Source of the DNA: Betaproteobacteria bacterium
GTDB lineage: Bacteria > Pseudomonadota > Gammaproteobacteria > Burkholderiales > Nitrosomonadaceae
Direction of reading: 5' to 3'
Assembly (NCBI GenBank): GCA_022601315.1
Contig: JAHZIU010000212.1
Location: 1 to 6,778, forward strand
Length of the DNA: 6,778 nucleotides
Shown: positions 5,843 through 6,778 of the stretch, one piece after another
How positions within the stretch are numbered: the stretch's first letter is position 1
Layout of the letters: the number at the start of each line of letters is the position of its first letter
The notes under the pieces: generated by a model
The model's database searches: none
Seen by the model: only the letters and a program-made list of their open reading frames with translations
Told to the model about the DNA's origin: nothing
Program-made: the position numbers and the translations under genes

Positions 5843-6778
5843 TTGACTAATACATATCAAGATTACTTTGACAAGTTAGGTGTTAAGGAATCATCCAGTG
5901 TTCCTGGTGGCGCACAAAACTATCATGCAGAAAATCCTTTTGGATTCATAGGAAAATATCAGTTTGGTGAAGCTGCACTATTTGATCTTGGATATTATGG
6001 CTTGGATGGCAGCGACAATAATTTATTTAAAAATAACTGGGCCGGTAACTGGTCAGGGAAAAATGGAATAAATAGTAAACAGGATTATTTCAATAATGGA
6101 CCGGTGCAAGAAATCATCATTAGTGATTGGCACAATATCTTATGGCGCAGAATTGAATTGCTGGAGCTTGACAAATATGAAGGACAAATTCTTAATGGTC
6201 ATTTAATAACCATTTCGGGAATGCTGGCAGCCTCACATCTTATTGGCGCAGGAAGTAGCTCATCAGAAACTTCTGGTTTAAAAGGATATCTGTTGTCAGG
6301 CGCAGTATTCAGTCCGGCAGATGGAAATGGCACGACAGCGAATGAGTACATGGCGTTTTTTAGTGGATTCCAAACACCTTTCACAACAAAACACGACAAG
6401 GCCGAATTAATTGATGGCGGCACAGGAAAAGATGTTTTGATGGGTTTAGGTGGTGATGACACCTTAAACGGAAATGAGAATACCGACAGTGCACAGTATA
6501 GTAATAGCTTTGATGAATACGATAAGCAGAAAAACCCTGATGGAACATGGACAATTACACACCAGAATAATGGGCTGGATGGCACAGATACCCTCAAGAA
6601 TATTGAACGCATTGTGTTCTCTGACACTGCACTAGCCCTTGACCTAAATGAAAATGCGGGCATTACTGCAAAAACACTTGGTGCTGTATTTGGAAAAGAA
6701 TCCGTTGCAAACAAAACTTTTGTCGGTATTGGGCTGAACTTACTAGATGATGGCATGAATACGGAAGAATTGATGCAA
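5843..6778 (+). CDS. RTX protein with N-terminal lysozyme-like domain (partial, probable TTG start)
   Basis: The frame is open from 5822, after TAA 5819-5821, to the right edge. From TTG 5843 there are 312 residues, and the gene continues beyond. Residues about 5-180 resemble lysozyme-like domains found in RTX proteins and type VI effectors: a Lys-Glu-Ser-Ser motif (Glu16, candidate acid catalyst), NPFGFIGKYQFGEAAL (31-46), ISGMLAASHLIGAG (124-137), and Asp-Gly-Asn-Gly-Thr plus Tyr-Met near 160-170. Residues 190-211 carry two RTX nonapeptides, GGTGKDVLM and GLGGDDTLN, which bind calcium. Residues 215-267 match the segment that usually follows them (DGTDTLKNIERIVFSD), and 270-310 an RTX-associated helical region (LGAVFGKE...VGIGLNLL). 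No N-terminal signal is seen, which fits type I secretion by a C-terminal signal off the window. Cleavage of peptidoglycan is inferred. The first in-frame ATG is 6221, inside the domain, so TTG is preferred although no ribosome site precedes it. Confidence 0.8.
   Translation, partial: MTNTYQDYFDKLGVKESSSVPGGAQNYHAENPFGFIGKYQFGEAALFDLGYYGLDGSDNNLFKNNWAGNWSGKNGINSKQDYFNNGPVQEIIISDWHNILWRRIELLELDKYEGQILNGHLITISGMLAASHLIGAGSSSSETSGLKGYLLSGAVFSPADGNGTTANEYMAFFSGFQTPFTTKHDKAELIDGGTGKDVLMGLGGDDTLNGNENTDSAQYSNSFDEYDKQKNPDGTWTITHQNNGLDGTDTLKNIERIVFSDTALALDLNENAGITAKTLGAVFGKESVANKTFVGIGLNLLDDGMNTEELMQ

Noticed and set aside
6199..6756. 185-codon - strand frame antisense to the RTX gene
   Set aside because: Its Ser/Pro/Phe-rich product is typical of antisense reading; the + frame carries RTX nonapeptides and a lysozyme-like domain.

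Overview
The window reads as a piece of a Gram-negative, probably proteobacterial, chromosome of modest G+C. The evidence is an outer-membrane beta-barrel with a terminal phenylalanine, a cyclase/HDOD signalling operon, and an RTX-type protein of the kind exported by type I secretion. A betaproteobacterium such as a Nitrosomonas relative would fit, but that is an impression from protein style and was not tested. No rRNA, tRNA, insertion sequence, CRISPR array or origin was seen.

Left part (1-1660, + strand). The window opens inside a gene whose last 55 residues are extremely rich in Asp and His. Twelve bases later, in the same frame, comes a 301-aa outer-membrane beta-barrel protein, probably translationally coupled to it. 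A 270-base gap follows, with a hairpin just after the barrel gene and then three inverted repeats in a row (1221-1282). After these is a 50-aa two-helix membrane protein with a good ribosome binding site (1358-1510). A long imperfect inverted repeat (1566-1616) lies between the converging gene sets.

Middle part (1660-5704, - strand). Three closely packed genes form a probable operon, transcribed in this order: an HDOD-domain protein (4454-5290), a class III adenylate cyclase with a long N-terminal sensory region (2836-4479, overlapping the HDOD gene by 26 bases), and a signal-peptide-bearing membrane protein with a duplicated two-helix module (1660-2817, GTG start, 18 bases after the cyclase). 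The layout suggests a cAMP-type signalling unit: a soluble sensor-cyclase, an HDOD regulatory scaffold and an envelope partner. Upstream of them lies a separate small gene for a 91-aa soluble protein of unknown function.

Right part (5705-6778). An AT-rich divergent intergenic region leads into a + strand gene cut by the window edge. It encodes a lysozyme-like peptidoglycan-hydrolase domain fused to RTX calcium-binding repeats and an RTX-associated C-terminal region. Its only sensible start is TTG at 5843, without a visible ribosome binding site. It is probably a type I-secreted cell-wall-active protein.
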